Source: an uncultured Eubacteriales bacterium (GTDB lineage: Bacteria > Bacillota > Clostridia > Oscillospirales > Acutalibacteraceae). Taken from it: a DNA stretch of 64,000 nucleotides. Each line of letters starts with the position of its first letter. Position 1 is the stretch's first letter. Position numbers and translations under genes: made by a program. The notes under the pieces are model-generated. The model made no database searches, had not been told where the DNA came from, and saw only the letters and a program-made list of their open reading frames with translations. The stretch lies in contig CAKSYX010000005.1 in NCBI GenBank assembly GCA_934525065.1, positions 1-64,000 of the forward strand. The letters are read 5' to 3'. Positions 31,569 to 40,289 of the stretch are shown here, one piece after another.

Positions 31569-32777
31569 TCATGAACCTAATTTTTCAAGCAGGGCAATGG
31601 CTTCGGCGTATTCGTTTTCGCTCTTTTTCGGGAAGAAGAAGCGCATGAACGAGCCGCGCTGAGTGTCTTTGCCTTTTTCTTTATCCTTATCCTTTTCTTT
31701 TTCCTTTTCTTTTTCCTTTTCTTTCTCTTTTGCCTTTTCGTCTCTCTCGGCTTCTTTTTCTTTTGCTTTTTCCTTGCTCTTTTCCTTTTCGCGTTCCTTT
31801 TCTTTTTCCTTTTCGGCCTCTTCGGCGTTCTTTTTGTCGAGTGCGGTCTTGACTGCCAAAAGGAAAGCCTGCTGTTCATAAACGCAAAGTCTTTCAACCT
31901 TCAGCTCATACGCAAGCTCTTCAAGCTGAAGGACCGTGTCTGCGCCGAACTGTTTGACCATTGAACGGAACGTTTCGGGAAGGAAATAGAAGATTTTTCC
32001 ACTGAGATAAGAGAAGGCTTTTTTTGCGTCGAGATAGCCCATTCTCATGCGCATTTTGACCGCCGCGTTGTCAAAATCAAATGAAGCACCGAGGTCGTCA
32101 ATGTTGTAAGGCCTGATATAGACAACGTTTGAGTTGAGAAAATCGAGACTGTGGTTGACGCCCTTGATGGTCGCAATATCAATGACAACAAGACGGTTGT
32201 AGCCGTACTTTTTGAGCATTGAAACCGGCGTGTTGTCATAGACGCCGCCATCGAGAAAGCGTTCGCCTTCGGGACCCATGTTGTTCGCAAGCGGAATGTT
32301 TGACGAAGCGAGAAGGTAGTCCACCAGCTGACCTTCGGGAATGTCGTCAATAAACAGCTCAAGCGGTGTCATGCCCTGAGACATCTGAACTGTAACGAGC
32401 CCGAAGGGTGTTTTGCTTTTTCTGACCTTTTCTTCGTCAACGAATTTTGAAACAAAGTCTTTGACCGGCGAAGCGTCAAAGCCGCCGTTGCGGACGAATT
32501 CCTTGAAAAGAACGCCCCAGTTTTTGGTGCTGAAAAGGTTTTCGGGGTCGGGGAGAGGTTCTGAAAAATTCACACCTTTATCGAGCGAAATGTTGTTCCA
32601 AAGCTCGGACGCGGCCTGAAAATCGTCTGCGGCAATGAGCGCACCGTTGATTGAGCCGATCGAAACGCCGGCAATCGCGTCGAAGCGCACACCGATCTCC
32701 CGCATGGCTTCCCATGCGCCGATCTGATAGGCTCCTTTTCCGCCGCCTCCGGCAAGAACAAGACCGAACGGTTTCAT
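31569..32777 (-). CDS. patatin-like phospholipase with KE-rich C-terminus
   Basis: A 402-residue serine lipid acyl hydrolase. The oxyanion loop GGGGKGAYQIG (10-20), nucleophile elbow GVSIG (Ser39) and catalytic Asp176 (DGGVYDN) form a complete Ser-Asp dyad. Residues 315-371 are almost entirely Lys and Glu (with Asp/Arg), a highly charged single alpha-helix-like rod, before a short C-terminal domain (FMRFFFPKKSENEYAEAI). GGAGGG lies 6 nt before the ATG at 32777. The rod may position the enzyme at membranes or ribonucleoprotein. Substrate unknown. It follows hemW on the same strand with 40 nt between. Confidence 0.9.
   Translation of the reverse strand: MKPFGLVLAGGGGKGAYQIGAWEAMREIGVRFDAIAGVSIGSINGALIAADDFQAASELWNNISLDKGVNFSEPLPDPENLFSTKNWGVLFKEFVRNGGFDASPVKDFVSKFVDEEKVRKSKTPFGLVTVQMSQGMTPLELFIDDIPEGQLVDYLLASSNIPLANNMGPEGERFLDGGVYDNTPVSMLKKYGYNRLVVIDIATIKGVNHSLDFLNSNVVYIRPYNIDDLGASFDFDNAAVKMRMRMGYLDAKKAFSYLSGKIFYFLPETFRSMVKQFGADTVLQLEELAYELKVERLCVYEQQAFLLAVKTALDKKNAEEAEKEKEKEREKEKSKEKAKEKEAERDEKAKEKEKEKEKEKEKDKDKEKGKDTQRGSFMRFFFPKKSENEYAEAIALLEKLGS
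31655..31830 (-). repeat. homopurine (Lys/Glu codon) tract
   Basis: The minus strand here is almost pure AAG/GAA codons, so one strand is purine-rich over about 170 bp. Such tracts are prone to slippage and can adopt triplex structures. It encodes the KE rod of the patatin-like protein. Confidence 0.85.
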
Positions 32778-32817
32778 CGCGTTCCCTCCTTTTACTTTGA
32801 AGTGTTGTGTGTCCGAA

Positions 32818-33912
32818 TTATGCAAGAGATGAAATGATTGCGTTTGAAATGAGAAAGCCCTTTTCCGTGAGCCTTATTGAATCCTCTGAAAGCTCCAGCA
32901 GCCCGTGGTGCGAAAGCTCTTCGGCTTTTTTGAGCCGCTCTTTCGGATAGTCTTTTTTGAACCGCTCTTTGTATTCCTCAAAAACGAGCCCTCTTGAAAG
33001 TCTCAGCGCAAGCATGATGAATTCCTCTTCATCACCGCCGTTACCTTCAAAAACAGGTTCTGCGCCGTTTAAAAATGAGGAAAAGTCGCTTTCATAGTAA
33101 AACCGCTTTCCGCCCAGAAACGAATGGGCACAGGGGCCTATGCCGAGGTATTCTTCGCAAAGCCAGTATTTGTTGTTGTGCCTGCTTTCAAATCCCGGCA
33201 GTGCAAAGTTTGAAATTTCGTAGTGCTCAAAGCCGTGCTTTTTCAAAACCTCACACGTCTGAAGGTAAAAATCGCAGACCGTGTCCTCATCCGGAAAAGG
33301 GAGGGTATTTTGCTTTTCAAAAAGGGGAGTGCCGTTTTCAAGCTTCAGCAGGTATGTGCTGACGTGTTTGCAGCCGCTTTTTAAAATGAAGTCAAGGCTT
33401 TTTTGAAGGCTCTCTTCGGTTTGGTACGGCAGGCCGAGCATAAGGTCAAGCGAAACGTTTTCAAATCCGTGCTTTTTGCACCTTTCAAGCGCGAAAAGCA
33501 CCTGAAGGGTGTCGGAACGTCTGCCGATAGCCTGCCTTTCCTTTTCAACGGCCGACTGAACGCCCATTGAAATGCGGTTCACGCCGGCACTTTTCAGGCA
33601 GGAAAACAGCTCTTCGCTTGCGGAGGAGGGGTTGACCTCAACCGTGATTTCGCAGTCGGGAGAAATTTCAAAGGCCTTTCGTGCTTTTTCCAAAACGGCG
33701 AGGATTCTTTCTCCGCCGAAAACCGATGGGGTCCCGCCGCCGAAATATATGCTGTCAAACGAAAGGTGTTCTTTTTTTCCCCATTCATCAATATGCGAAA
33801 GGAGCGCGGAAAGATAGCTGTCCATCTGATTTTCGCGCGGCCTGAATGAATAAAACGAGCAGTAGCCGCATTTTGAAAGGCAGAACGGAATGTGAAAATA
33901 AAGCCCCTTCAA
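32818..33912 (-). CDS. hemW: radical SAM heme chaperone HemW
   Basis: A 364-residue radical SAM protein related to oxygen-independent coproporphyrinogen III oxidase. It probably works in heme delivery rather than porphyrin oxidation. The cluster motif CxxxCxxC is at residues 11-18 (FCLSKCGYC), followed by YFGGGTPSVF and the HemN C-terminal domain with ITEKGFLISN-like ending (RLTEKGFLIS). The start is a TTG one base after the lepA stop, with GAGG 9 nt upstream inside lepA, so the two are translationally coupled. The lepA-hemW order is typical of Firmicutes. Confidence 0.93.
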   Translation of the reverse strand: MKGLYFHIPFCLSKCGYCSFYSFRPRENQMDSYLSALLSHIDEWGKKEHLSFDSIYFGGGTPSVFGGERILAVLEKARKAFEISPDCEITVEVNPSSASEELFSCLKSAGVNRISMGVQSAVEKERQAIGRRSDTLQVLFALERCKKHGFENVSLDLMLGLPYQTEESLQKSLDFILKSGCKHVSTYLLKLENGTPLFEKQNTLPFPDEDTVCDFYLQTCEVLKKHGFEHYEISNFALPGFESRHNNKYWLCEEYLGIGPCAHSFLGGKRFYYESDFSSFLNGAEPVFEGNGGDEEEFIMLALRLSRGLVFEEYKERFKKDYPKERLKKAEELSHHGLLELSEDSIRLTEKGFLISNAIISSLA

Positions 33913-33913
33913 C

Positions 33914-35725
33914 TCAGTTTTCCTCAAGCTTGAGAACGGCCATGAAAGCCTCCTGCGGAACTTCAACGGTGCCGAACTGGCGCATGCGCTTTTTGCCTTC
34001 CTTCTGCTTTTCAAGGAGCTTTTTCTTTCGTGTGATGTCGCCGCCGTAGCATTTTGCAAGAACGTCCTTGCGCATCGCCTTGACGGTTTCGCGGGCAATT
34101 ACCTTGCTTCCGATCGCAACCTGAATCGGAATCTCGAACATCTGTCTCGGAATAGTTTCCTTGAGCCTTTCGGCAATTCTTCTTGCCCTCGCCATGGCCT
34201 TGTCGGAGTGGATGATGAAGCTGAGCGCGTCAATCGTGTCTCCGTTGAGGAGAACATCGACCTTCTGAAGGTTTGAACGCTCATAGCGTGAAATTTCATA
34301 GTCGAATGAAGCGTAGCCGCGTGTTCTGGACTTGAGAACGTCAAAGAAATCATAGATTATTTCGTTGAGCGGAAGCTCATAGTGAATATCGACCCTGTCC
34401 TTTGCAAGGTAGGTCATATCCTTGAAAACGCCGCGCCTGTCCTGGCAGAGATCCATAATTGCGCCAACGTAATCCGGCGGAGAATAGATGTGTGCGTTGG
34501 TGATGGGCTCTTCGGAAAAATCTATGTCGCCCGGGTCGGGGTAATGTGTGGGGTTGTCTACCTCAACGACCGAACCGTTGCGAAGGTGGATTTTATAAAC
34601 AACGCTCGGAACGGTCGTCACGAGGTCGAGGTTATATTCTCTTTCAAGTCTTTCCTGAATAATTTCAAGGTGCAGCAGACCGAGGAAACCGCAGCGGAAA
34701 CCGAAGCCGAGTGCGCCCGAGGTCTCCGGCTCGTAGGAAAGTGAGGCGTCATTGAGCTGAAGCTTTTCAAGCGCGTCTCTGAGCGCTTCATAGTCGGCTC
34801 CGTCAGCCGGATAAACGCCGCAGAAAACCATCGGGTTGACCTTGCGGTAGCCGGGGAGAGCTTCCGTGGCCGGACGTTCCGTTTTTGTTACGGTATCGCC
34901 GACCTTTGCATCGCGGACAGTTTTGATTGAAGCGGTGATGTAGCCTACTTCGCCGGCGCAGAGCATTTCGCAAGGCTCCATGCCTGTGGCTCTCATGTAA
35001 CCGACCTCAACAACGTTGAACTGAGCCTGAGTTGCCATCATTTTCATTGTTTCGCCGGCCTTGAGCGTACCTTCCATGACACGGACGTAAACGATGACAC
35101 CTTTATAATTGTCATATACCGAGTCAAAAATGAGGGCGCGCAGCGGAGCATCGTCGTTGGCCTGCGGAGCCGGAATGTCCTCAACGATCCTTTCAAGAAC
35201 CCGGTCAACGTTTTCGCCGGTTTTTGCCGAAACGCGCGGCGCATTGGAACAGTCGAGGCCGATAACGTCCTCAACCTCGGCGGCAACGTGTTCCGGGTCT
35301 GCGGCCGGCAGGTCAATTTTGTTGATTACCGGAACAAGCTCAAGGTTGTGGTCGAGCGCAAGATAGGTATTGGCAAGCGTCTGCGCCTCAATACCCTGAG
35401 AAGCGTCAACGACCAAAAGCGCACCCTCGCAGGCGGCGAGCGAACGCGAAACCTCATAGTTGAAGTCAACGTGACCCGGAGTATCAATTAGATTAAGCTC
35501 ATAGGTTTTTCCGTTCTTGGCGGTGTAGTCAAGCTTGACCGCGTGGGACTTTATGGTTATTCCCCGTTCGCGTTCAAGGTCCATGTCATCGAGCAGCTGC
35601 TCGGTCATATCTCTTTTTGCAACTGAATCAGTAAGCTCAAGGAGACGGTCGGCAAGGGTTGACTTGCCATGGTCAATGTGAGCGATGATTGAAAAGTTTC
35701 TGATGTTTTCCTTGGGTGCCGACAA
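33914..35725 (-). CDS. lepA: elongation factor 4 (LepA GTPase)
   Basis: Ribosome-associated translational GTPase that back-translocates stalled or mistranslocated ribosomes. The 603-residue protein has all G motifs ([28 protein letters not shown]) and the LepA-specific C-terminal domain ([25 protein letters not shown]). The start codon is TTG, with GAGGTGAT 7 nt upstream and no nearby ATG in frame. First gene of a lepA-hemW unit, possibly including the patatin gene. Confidence 0.98.
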   Translation of the reverse strand: MSAPKENIRNFSIIAHIDHGKSTLADRLLELTDSVAKRDMTEQLLDDMDLERERGITIKSHAVKLDYTAKNGKTYELNLIDTPGHVDFNYEVSRSLAACEGALLVVDASQGIEAQTLANTYLALDHNLELVPVINKIDLPAADPEHVAAEVEDVIGLDCSNAPRVSAKTGENVDRVLERIVEDIPAPQANDDAPLRALIFDSVYDNYKGVIVYVRVMEGTLKAGETMKMMATQAQFNVVEVGYMRATGMEPCEMLCAGEVGYITASIKTVRDAKVGDTVTKTERPATEALPGYRKVNPMVFCGVYPADGADYEALRDALEKLQLNDASLSYEPETSGALGFGFRCGFLGLLHLEIIQERLEREYNLDLVTTVPSVVYKIHLRNGSVVEVDNPTHYPDPGDIDFSEEPITNAHIYSPPDYVGAIMDLCQDRRGVFKDMTYLAKDRVDIHYELPLNEIIYDFFDVLKSRTRGYASFDYEISRYERSNLQKVDVLLNGDTIDALSFIIHSDKAMARARRIAERLKETIPRQMFEIPIQVAIGSKVIARETVKAMRKDVLAKCYGGDITRKKKLLEKQKEGKKRMRQFGTVEVPQEAFMAVLKLEEN

Positions 35726-35795
35726 AATATATCACCTCAAAATAGTAATCACCACATTTTAACACAAAGAGCCGGTTTTGGCAAGAATTATGAGC

Positions 35796-35844
35796 AAAAA
35801 CAGGCACCGCACCCGAACGTGGAAAACGGGCGCGGTGTCTGTTT
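35796..35844 (-). terminator. terminator after the SOS small-protein gene
   Basis: On the minus strand AAACAGACACCGCGCCCG and CGGGTGCGGTGCCTGTTT form a stem of about 17 bp followed by TT. It isolates the small gene from lepA. Confidence 0.88.
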
Positions 35845-35870
35845 GATATGCGGAGAGGAGTTGGAAAAAT

Positions 35871-36098
35871 TCAGGCGGCGCGTTTGAGCGTCTCATGCGT
35901 TTGCGCGGCAGAACGCGTGCTCACCGCTCTTTTTGAGCGGGCTGCCTTGCGCTTTTTTGCGCGCAGCGCTCTTTTGATTTTTTTGAAGAGCCTCTGCTCC
36001 GCTTCGGCAATGTGCTCTTCAAAAATTATTCCGAAAAATCCAAGCAGAACAAGCGGAATGTAAACCGAGACAAACGCGGGAAGTGACGAAAAAAACAT
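35871..36098 (-). CDS. small SOS-controlled membrane protein with basic tail
   Basis: A 75-residue protein. One hydrophobic helix (about residues 8-27; FVSVYIPLVLLGFFGIIF) is followed by a strongly basic helix (about 37-62; FKKIKRALRAKKRKAARSKR). The ATG at 36098 has GGAGG 9 nt upstream. It stands alone between a consensus promoter with an overlapping LexA operator and a strong terminator. Size, topology and control recall SOS-induced division inhibitors (Bacillus YneA class) or membrane-acting SOS peptides (TisB class), but I see no LysM domain or recognisable homology, so the function is inferred only. Confidence 0.75.
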   Translation of the reverse strand: MFFSSLPAFVSVYIPLVLLGFFGIIFEEHIAEAEQRLFKKIKRALRAKKRKAARSKRAVSTRSAAQTHETLKRAA

Positions 36099-36146
36099 AA
36101 TGTATATCCTCCATACTCTTTTCAAAATTTGGGTAACTTTGTGCAA

Positions 36147-36160
36147 CGAACATTCGTTCG
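36147..36160. promoter_or_regulatory. LexA operator (SOS box) of the small membrane protein gene
   Basis: CGAACATTCGTTCG is a perfect CGAAC-N4-GTTCG palindrome, the Bacillus/Clostridia-type SOS box. It lies about 17-30 bp downstream of the -10 element, where bound LexA would block transcription. Confidence 0.88.
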
Positions 36161-36177
36161 CGAGCTTTCATGTCTTG

Positions 36178-36205
36178 ATTATAGCAGAAAAAATCAATTT
36201 GTCAA
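36178..36205 (-). promoter_or_regulatory. promoter of the SOS small-protein gene
   Basis: Minus strand TTGACA (36200-36205), 16-bp spacer, TATAAT (36178-36183), both perfect consensus. The rest of the gap to 36473 holds no gene that I can see. Confidence 0.85.
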
Positions 36206-36473
36206 CACAAATGTTCACTAAATTTCATTTTGTAGTCCTTGATTTTGGACTTTGCCTGATTTTTTTGCTGCTTTTTTTATGATACGCTTCGTTTTGATTA
36301 TATGAAGGATTGTCCGATGGTTATTCATTTTCCGCCTGTCAAAAAAAGCGGCTCAATTTTGTTAAATATAACAAGGATAAAATTCACAAAAAAGAGTGAA
36401 AAGAGAAGCAAAATATGGTAATATTATACTGTTACTAAGGGCGGCTTTCTGCCGCTTGTTCGGAGGTATTTTT

Positions 36474-37406
36474 ATGGCTGTTAAAAAAGAATTCTTTTTC
36501 CCCTCGGTTTCCGGCCTTGCCGATATTCATGCCTGCTCCTTTTTCCCTGAGGATAAGGAAAGCGTAAAGGCTGTTATTCAAATCGCGCACGGAATGGCAG
36601 AGCACCTTGAGCGTTATGAAAAATTTGCCGGTGTGCTTTGCGAAAACGGCTTTGCCGTTTATATCAACGACCATCTCGGCCACGGAAAGAGCGTCAAAAA
36701 CGACGATGAACTCGGCTATTTCGGCGAAAAGGACGGTTGGAAGAACTTTATTGACGACTGCCATCAGCTGATGCAGATTGCAAAAAAAGAGAACCCCGGA
36801 AAGCCGTATATCTTCTTTGGCCATTCAATGGGATCCTTCGTTGCCCGCGAATTCACAAAATGCTACGCAGAGAAACTGAGCGGAGCCGTTTTCTGCGGAA
36901 CGGCAGGCCCCAACCCGGCGGCCGGAGCGGGAATCGCCGTTGCAAAGCTTATCGGAAAAATGAAGGGCTCTCATTACCGCAGCAAGTTCATTGATAACCT
37001 TGCCTTCGGAACCTATAACAAGCAGTTTGAAGGAAGAACAAACTTTGACTGGCTTACAAGAGACAACGATGAGGTTGACAAATACATTGCCGATAAATAC
37101 TGCGGATTTTTGTTCACGGCTTACGGCTACCGCGATATGTTCTCGCTGCTTTCGCGCGTTTCAAGCAAAAAGTGGGCTGAGGAGTATTCAAAGAAGCTTC
37201 CGGTTCTTCTCATCTCCGGTTCAAAGGACCCCGTCGGCGCGAACGGAAAGGGTGTTGAGAAGGTTTTCAATATGCTCAAAGACGCCGGAAAGAACAATGT
37301 CACCATGCATCTTTATGAGGACGCAAGGCATGAAATTCTCAACGAATCAAAATGCTTTGACAAAGTATGCAAAGATGTGATAGACTGGGCTGACAGTGTT
37401 TTATAA
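36474..37406 (+). CDS. alpha/beta hydrolase, monoacylglycerol lipase-like
   Basis: A 310-residue cytoplasmic serine hydrolase of the Hydrolase_4 (monoglyceride lipase/lysophospholipase) type. It has AHGMAEHLERY for the oxyanion region, nucleophile Ser118 in GHSMGS, Asp in SGSKDPVG and His in DARHEIL. GGAGG is 7 nt before the ATG at 36474; an in-frame start 78 nt upstream lacks a ribosome site. There is no signal peptide. Ends with a terminator, 62 nt before a glycosidase gene. The natural ester substrate is unknown. Confidence 0.92.
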   Translation: MAVKKEFFFPSVSGLADIHACSFFPEDKESVKAVIQIAHGMAEHLERYEKFAGVLCENGFAVYINDHLGHGKSVKNDDELGYFGEKDGWKNFIDDCHQLMQIAKKENPGKPYIFFGHSMGSFVAREFTKCYAEKLSGAVFCGTAGPNPAAGAGIAVAKLIGKMKGSHYRSKFIDNLAFGTYNKQFEGRTNFDWLTRDNDEVDKYIADKYCGFLFTAYGYRDMFSLLSRVSSKKWAEEYSKKLPVLLISGSKDPVGANGKGVEKVFNMLKDAGKNNVTMHLYEDARHEILNESKCFDKVCKDVIDWADSVL

Positions 37407-37424
37407 ATAATTTAGATAATATTT

Positions 37425-37456
37425 CGGACTGTCGTTTTCGGCAGTCCGTTTTTTAA
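37425..37456 (+). terminator. terminator after alpha/beta hydrolase
   Basis: CGGACTGTCG/CGGCAGTCCG with a TTTT loop, followed by TTTTTT. Confidence 0.88.
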
Positions 37457-37468
37457 CAGGAGGAGTAT

Positions 37469-40120
37469 ATGCCGACAGCAATTGAAAAAGAGCGGATAAT
37501 AATTGAAAACGACTTCCTCTCAAAAGGACTTGAAATCAAAAAGGGAAAAATTGCTTCTTCCTTTGTCTTGAACAAGCTGACAGGCGAAACTTTTTCTGCC
37601 CTTGACGGCTCGGAGGAGTTCAAGCTTCGCTTTCTTCGCACGCTCGGCGGAGAGTATGTTTGCGCGAGTGAGCTTAAAATCAGCTCCGCCGTGAGCGAAA
37701 AGACCGAAAGCGGAGAAAAGCTTGTTATTCGCTTCAAAAATTTCTCCGTCAAAGGCGGAAAACTCGGGTTGAGCCTTGTTTTTGAACTCGGAAGGCTTGA
37801 CCGATTTCTCAAAAAGAGCCTTATTTTTGAAACACCCGACCCCGATTGCCGCGCTGTTATTGACTATGTTGACTTTGAGCCGTTCGCCGTGCCCGATGTT
37901 TCAAGAGCGTCATACCTTCCGAAGCAGGGAAAAAGTCAGATCGGCGGCTTTGCGCTTTCTCTCGGACAACCGGTGTTTTACGGCTCGCTCGTTTTCGGCT
38001 GTGAGTTCCCGGGCTGCGAAAACAACTTTGAAAACGGCTCTCTTTTTGTTCGCTGGTATTGCGGAAAGCCGCTTTCGCGTCTGCTCAAAAAGGGCAGGTA
38101 TGAAACCTATAAAGCCGTTTGCCTTGTCTGTTCGGGTGACTCGGACGACACAAGACGAATTGAGTTTTACGATTATATCAGAAAAATCTCCCGTCCGCTT
38201 GAACTGAGAACCCAGTATAATTCATGGTATGACCATATGTTGAATATCAGCGCGGAAAACATTGAGACCTCCTTTCTTGAAATCGACAAGGGTCTTACCG
38301 CCGTCGGAGCAAGGGAGCTTGACTGCTTTGTTGTTGACGACGGCTGGAATGATTATAGCAAGGACTTCTGGTGCTTCAACAGCAAGTTCCCGAATGAGCT
38401 TTATCCGTCCTGCTCGCTTGCGAAGGCTCTCGGCTCTTCGTTCGGCCTTTGGCTCGGCCCAAGGGGCGGTTATACGCTTGACACGGTGAAGTTTGCCCGC
38501 TGCGTTGAAAAGGGCGGCAACGGTTTTCTCAACCGCCGTGCTCGTGACATCTGCGTTGCGAGTGAAAAATATGTTGACAAGCTGAGCAGCCTTATGCTTG
38601 ACTATGAGGACCGTTTTTCGCTCTCCTATTGGAAGCTTGACGGTTTTGCCAACAAGCCCTGCCGAAGCAAAAACCACGACCACGCCGCAGGCGGAAAAAA
38701 CGATATGTATTATTACAGCGAGCTTTGGGAAAGATGGATAACGGTCTTTTCCGCTCTCCAAAAGAACGCAAGGGGGAGAATGTTCATTAACCTGACCTGT
38801 TACGCTCCGCCGAGCCCGTGGTTTTTGCAGTACGTCAATTCTGTCTGGATGCAGAACAGCCTTGATATCGGCTTTCTTGAAAAAGCACCGGACGGAAAAA
38901 AGCTTTCCGCTTCAAAAAAGGACAAGGCTCTTTCCTACCGCGACGATATGTACTATGATTTTTACCGTGAGCGCGGCTTTTGCTTTCCGCCTTCAAATCT
39001 TTATAATCATGACCCGATCTATGGCCATGAGGCAAGGATGGAGATGACGGACGGGCAGTTCAGGGAGTACCTTTTCACCAATGCCGCAAGGGGAACTTCG
39101 TTTTGGGAGCTTTACTTCAGCTATGACATGATGAATGAAGCAAAGTGGCGCATCACGAACTGCGTGCTTTCCTTTGTGCGCGAGAATCTTCGGCTTTTTG
39201 CCCGTACCGTGATGTTCGGAGGAAGGCCGTCGTTTCTTCAGGTATACGGCTTCGGCGGCTTTGACGGAAATGAAGGCATAGTCACGCTGCGCAATCCATC
39301 GCCGGAAAGCGCCGAATATACGCTCAGACTTGACCGTTCTGTCGGAGCGGACGAACGTCTGGTCTGCGCTTCGCTCGTTACTGTTCTGCCGTATTCCGCC
39401 GCGGGAAAAGACGGCTCATACAGCTTTGGAGATACATTGAAGCTGAGCCTTTCTCCGTTTGAAACGCGCGTTCTTCATTTCGGAAAGAACCAAAAAGCAA
39501 TTGAGGCAGCCTATTGCAAAGCGAAGAGCGAAAACACGCTTGAGGTCATGTTCAACCAGACGGTGAATGTCGAAGCTCTTTCCTGTGAGCAGGCCGCAAT
39601 ATCCGATGTAAAGCTGCTTGACGATTACAGAAGCGTACTCGTCACATTTGAAAAGCGGTTTGAAAGGCTTAACAAGGTTACGCTTTCAAACGTAAAAGAT
39701 CTCCTCGGAAATGAGGGCAGTGCCGAGGCTGAATTCACATATTATGAGGGCGGCATCATCAAAGACGCGCCGATAGTCGGCTCGGCGGATTTTTCCGTTC
39801 AGGTCACGCTTGAATCGGAGGAGGACGGTGTACTTTATGCTCAGGACGATGAGCTTTCTTTGAGCATTCAGAACGGCTTTGTTTATTTCAAGGTCGGAGA
39901 AAAAACGCTCGCTTCAACGCGTACCGTCCGCGACTGCGTTCAGCTTTGCGCCGTGAGGGAGCGCAACGGACTTTTGAAGCTTTATTTTGACAAAAAGCCC
40001 GAATGTGCCGCAAGGCCGTATGAAGAAAAACCGCACCGCCTTGAAGGCAAAAAGCAGCAGTTCAGAAGCAGGGGAAGGGTTCGCCTGTTTGACCGCGCTC
40101 TTGCATACGATGAGGTATAA
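37469..40120 (+). CDS. glycoside hydrolase of the clan GH-D type (alpha-galactosidase-like)
   Basis: An 883-residue protein without signal peptide. Residues 1-240 are an N-terminal beta-sandwich. Residues 245-580 are a TIM barrel with GH27/GH36-like motifs: TQYNSWYDH (248-256), FVVDDGWNDY (287-296), FGLWLGPRGG, YWKLDGF with candidate nucleophile Asp391, and WMQNSLDIGF with candidate acid/base Asp466. A beta domain follows, and the last 250 residues resemble a C-terminal Ig-like plus concanavalin-like carbohydrate-binding part. The histidine- and aspartate-rich loop SKNHDHAAGGK after the nucleophile is unusual. It acts on alpha-linked galactose or N-acetylgalactosamine by family analogy; the exact substrate is uncertain. 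GGAGGAG precedes the ATG. Confidence 0.78.
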   Translation: MPTAIEKERIIIENDFLSKGLEIKKGKIASSFVLNKLTGETFSALDGSEEFKLRFLRTLGGEYVCASELKISSAVSEKTESGEKLVIRFKNFSVKGGKLGLSLVFELGRLDRFLKKSLIFETPDPDCRAVIDYVDFEPFAVPDVSRASYLPKQGKSQIGGFALSLGQPVFYGSLVFGCEFPGCENNFENGSLFVRWYCGKPLSRLLKKGRYETYKAVCLVCSGDSDDTRRIEFYDYIRKISRPLELRTQYNSWYDHMLNISAENIETSFLEIDKGLTAVGARELDCFVVDDGWNDYSKDFWCFNSKFPNELYPSCSLAKALGSSFGLWLGPRGGYTLDTVKFARCVEKGGNGFLNRRARDICVASEKYVDKLSSLMLDYEDRFSLSYWKLDGFANKPCRSKNHDHAAGGKNDMYYYSELWERWITVFSALQKNARGRMFINLTCYAPPSPWFLQYVNSVWMQNSLDIGFLEKAPDGKKLSASKKDKALSYRDDMYYDFYRERGFCFPPSNLYNHDPIYGHEARMEMTDGQFREYLFTNAARGTSFWELYFSYDMMNEAKWRITNCVLSFVRENLRLFARTVMFGGRPSFLQVYGFGGFDGNEGIVTLRNPSPESAEYTLRLDRSVGADERLVCASLVTVLPYSAAGKDGSYSFGDTLKLSLSPFETRVLHFGKNQKAIEAAYCKAKSENTLEVMFNQTVNVEALSCEQAAISDVKLLDDYRSVLVTFEKRFERLNKVTLSNVKDLLGNEGSAEAEFTYYEGGIIKDAPIVGSADFSVQVTLESEEDGVLYAQDDELSLSIQNGFVYFKVGEKTLASTRTVRDCVQLCAVRERNGLLKLYFDKKPECAARPYEEKPHRLEGKKQQFRSRGRVRLFDRALAYDEV

Positions 40121-40180
40121 AAAAATATAAAAGGGGGCTGTCGCATTTAGCGCAGACCAAAGAGCAAAACAAAAAGAAAA

Positions 40181-40240
40181 AGACTGTATTTCACGAAGCT
40201 TATCAAAACCGAGGCTTCCTATGAAATATAGTCTTTTTTT
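40181..40240 (+). terminator. terminator after glycosidase gene
   Basis: AGACTGTATTTCA pairs with TGAAATATAGTCT, and an inner GAAGC/GCTTC stem fits between. TTTTTTT follows. Confidence 0.85.
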
Positions 40241-40289
40241 ATTGATGGAATCTAAAAATAATTTTGCTCTTTTAAGCGTTTTTTGTGTT

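Noticed and set aside
31663..31881. Ser/Phe-rich plus-strand frame
   Set aside because: Reverse complement of the Lys/Glu tract in the patatin-like gene.
32818..34098. Longer hemW start at 34098
   Set aside because: The extra 62 codons lie inside lepA and look like shadow sequence. The TTG at 33912 with GAGG upstream gives the normal HemW N-terminus.
36190..36230. Second LexA box (GAACATTTGTGT) near the -35 of the SOS small gene
   Set aside because: The right half-site lacks GTTC. It is a poor match next to a perfect operator.
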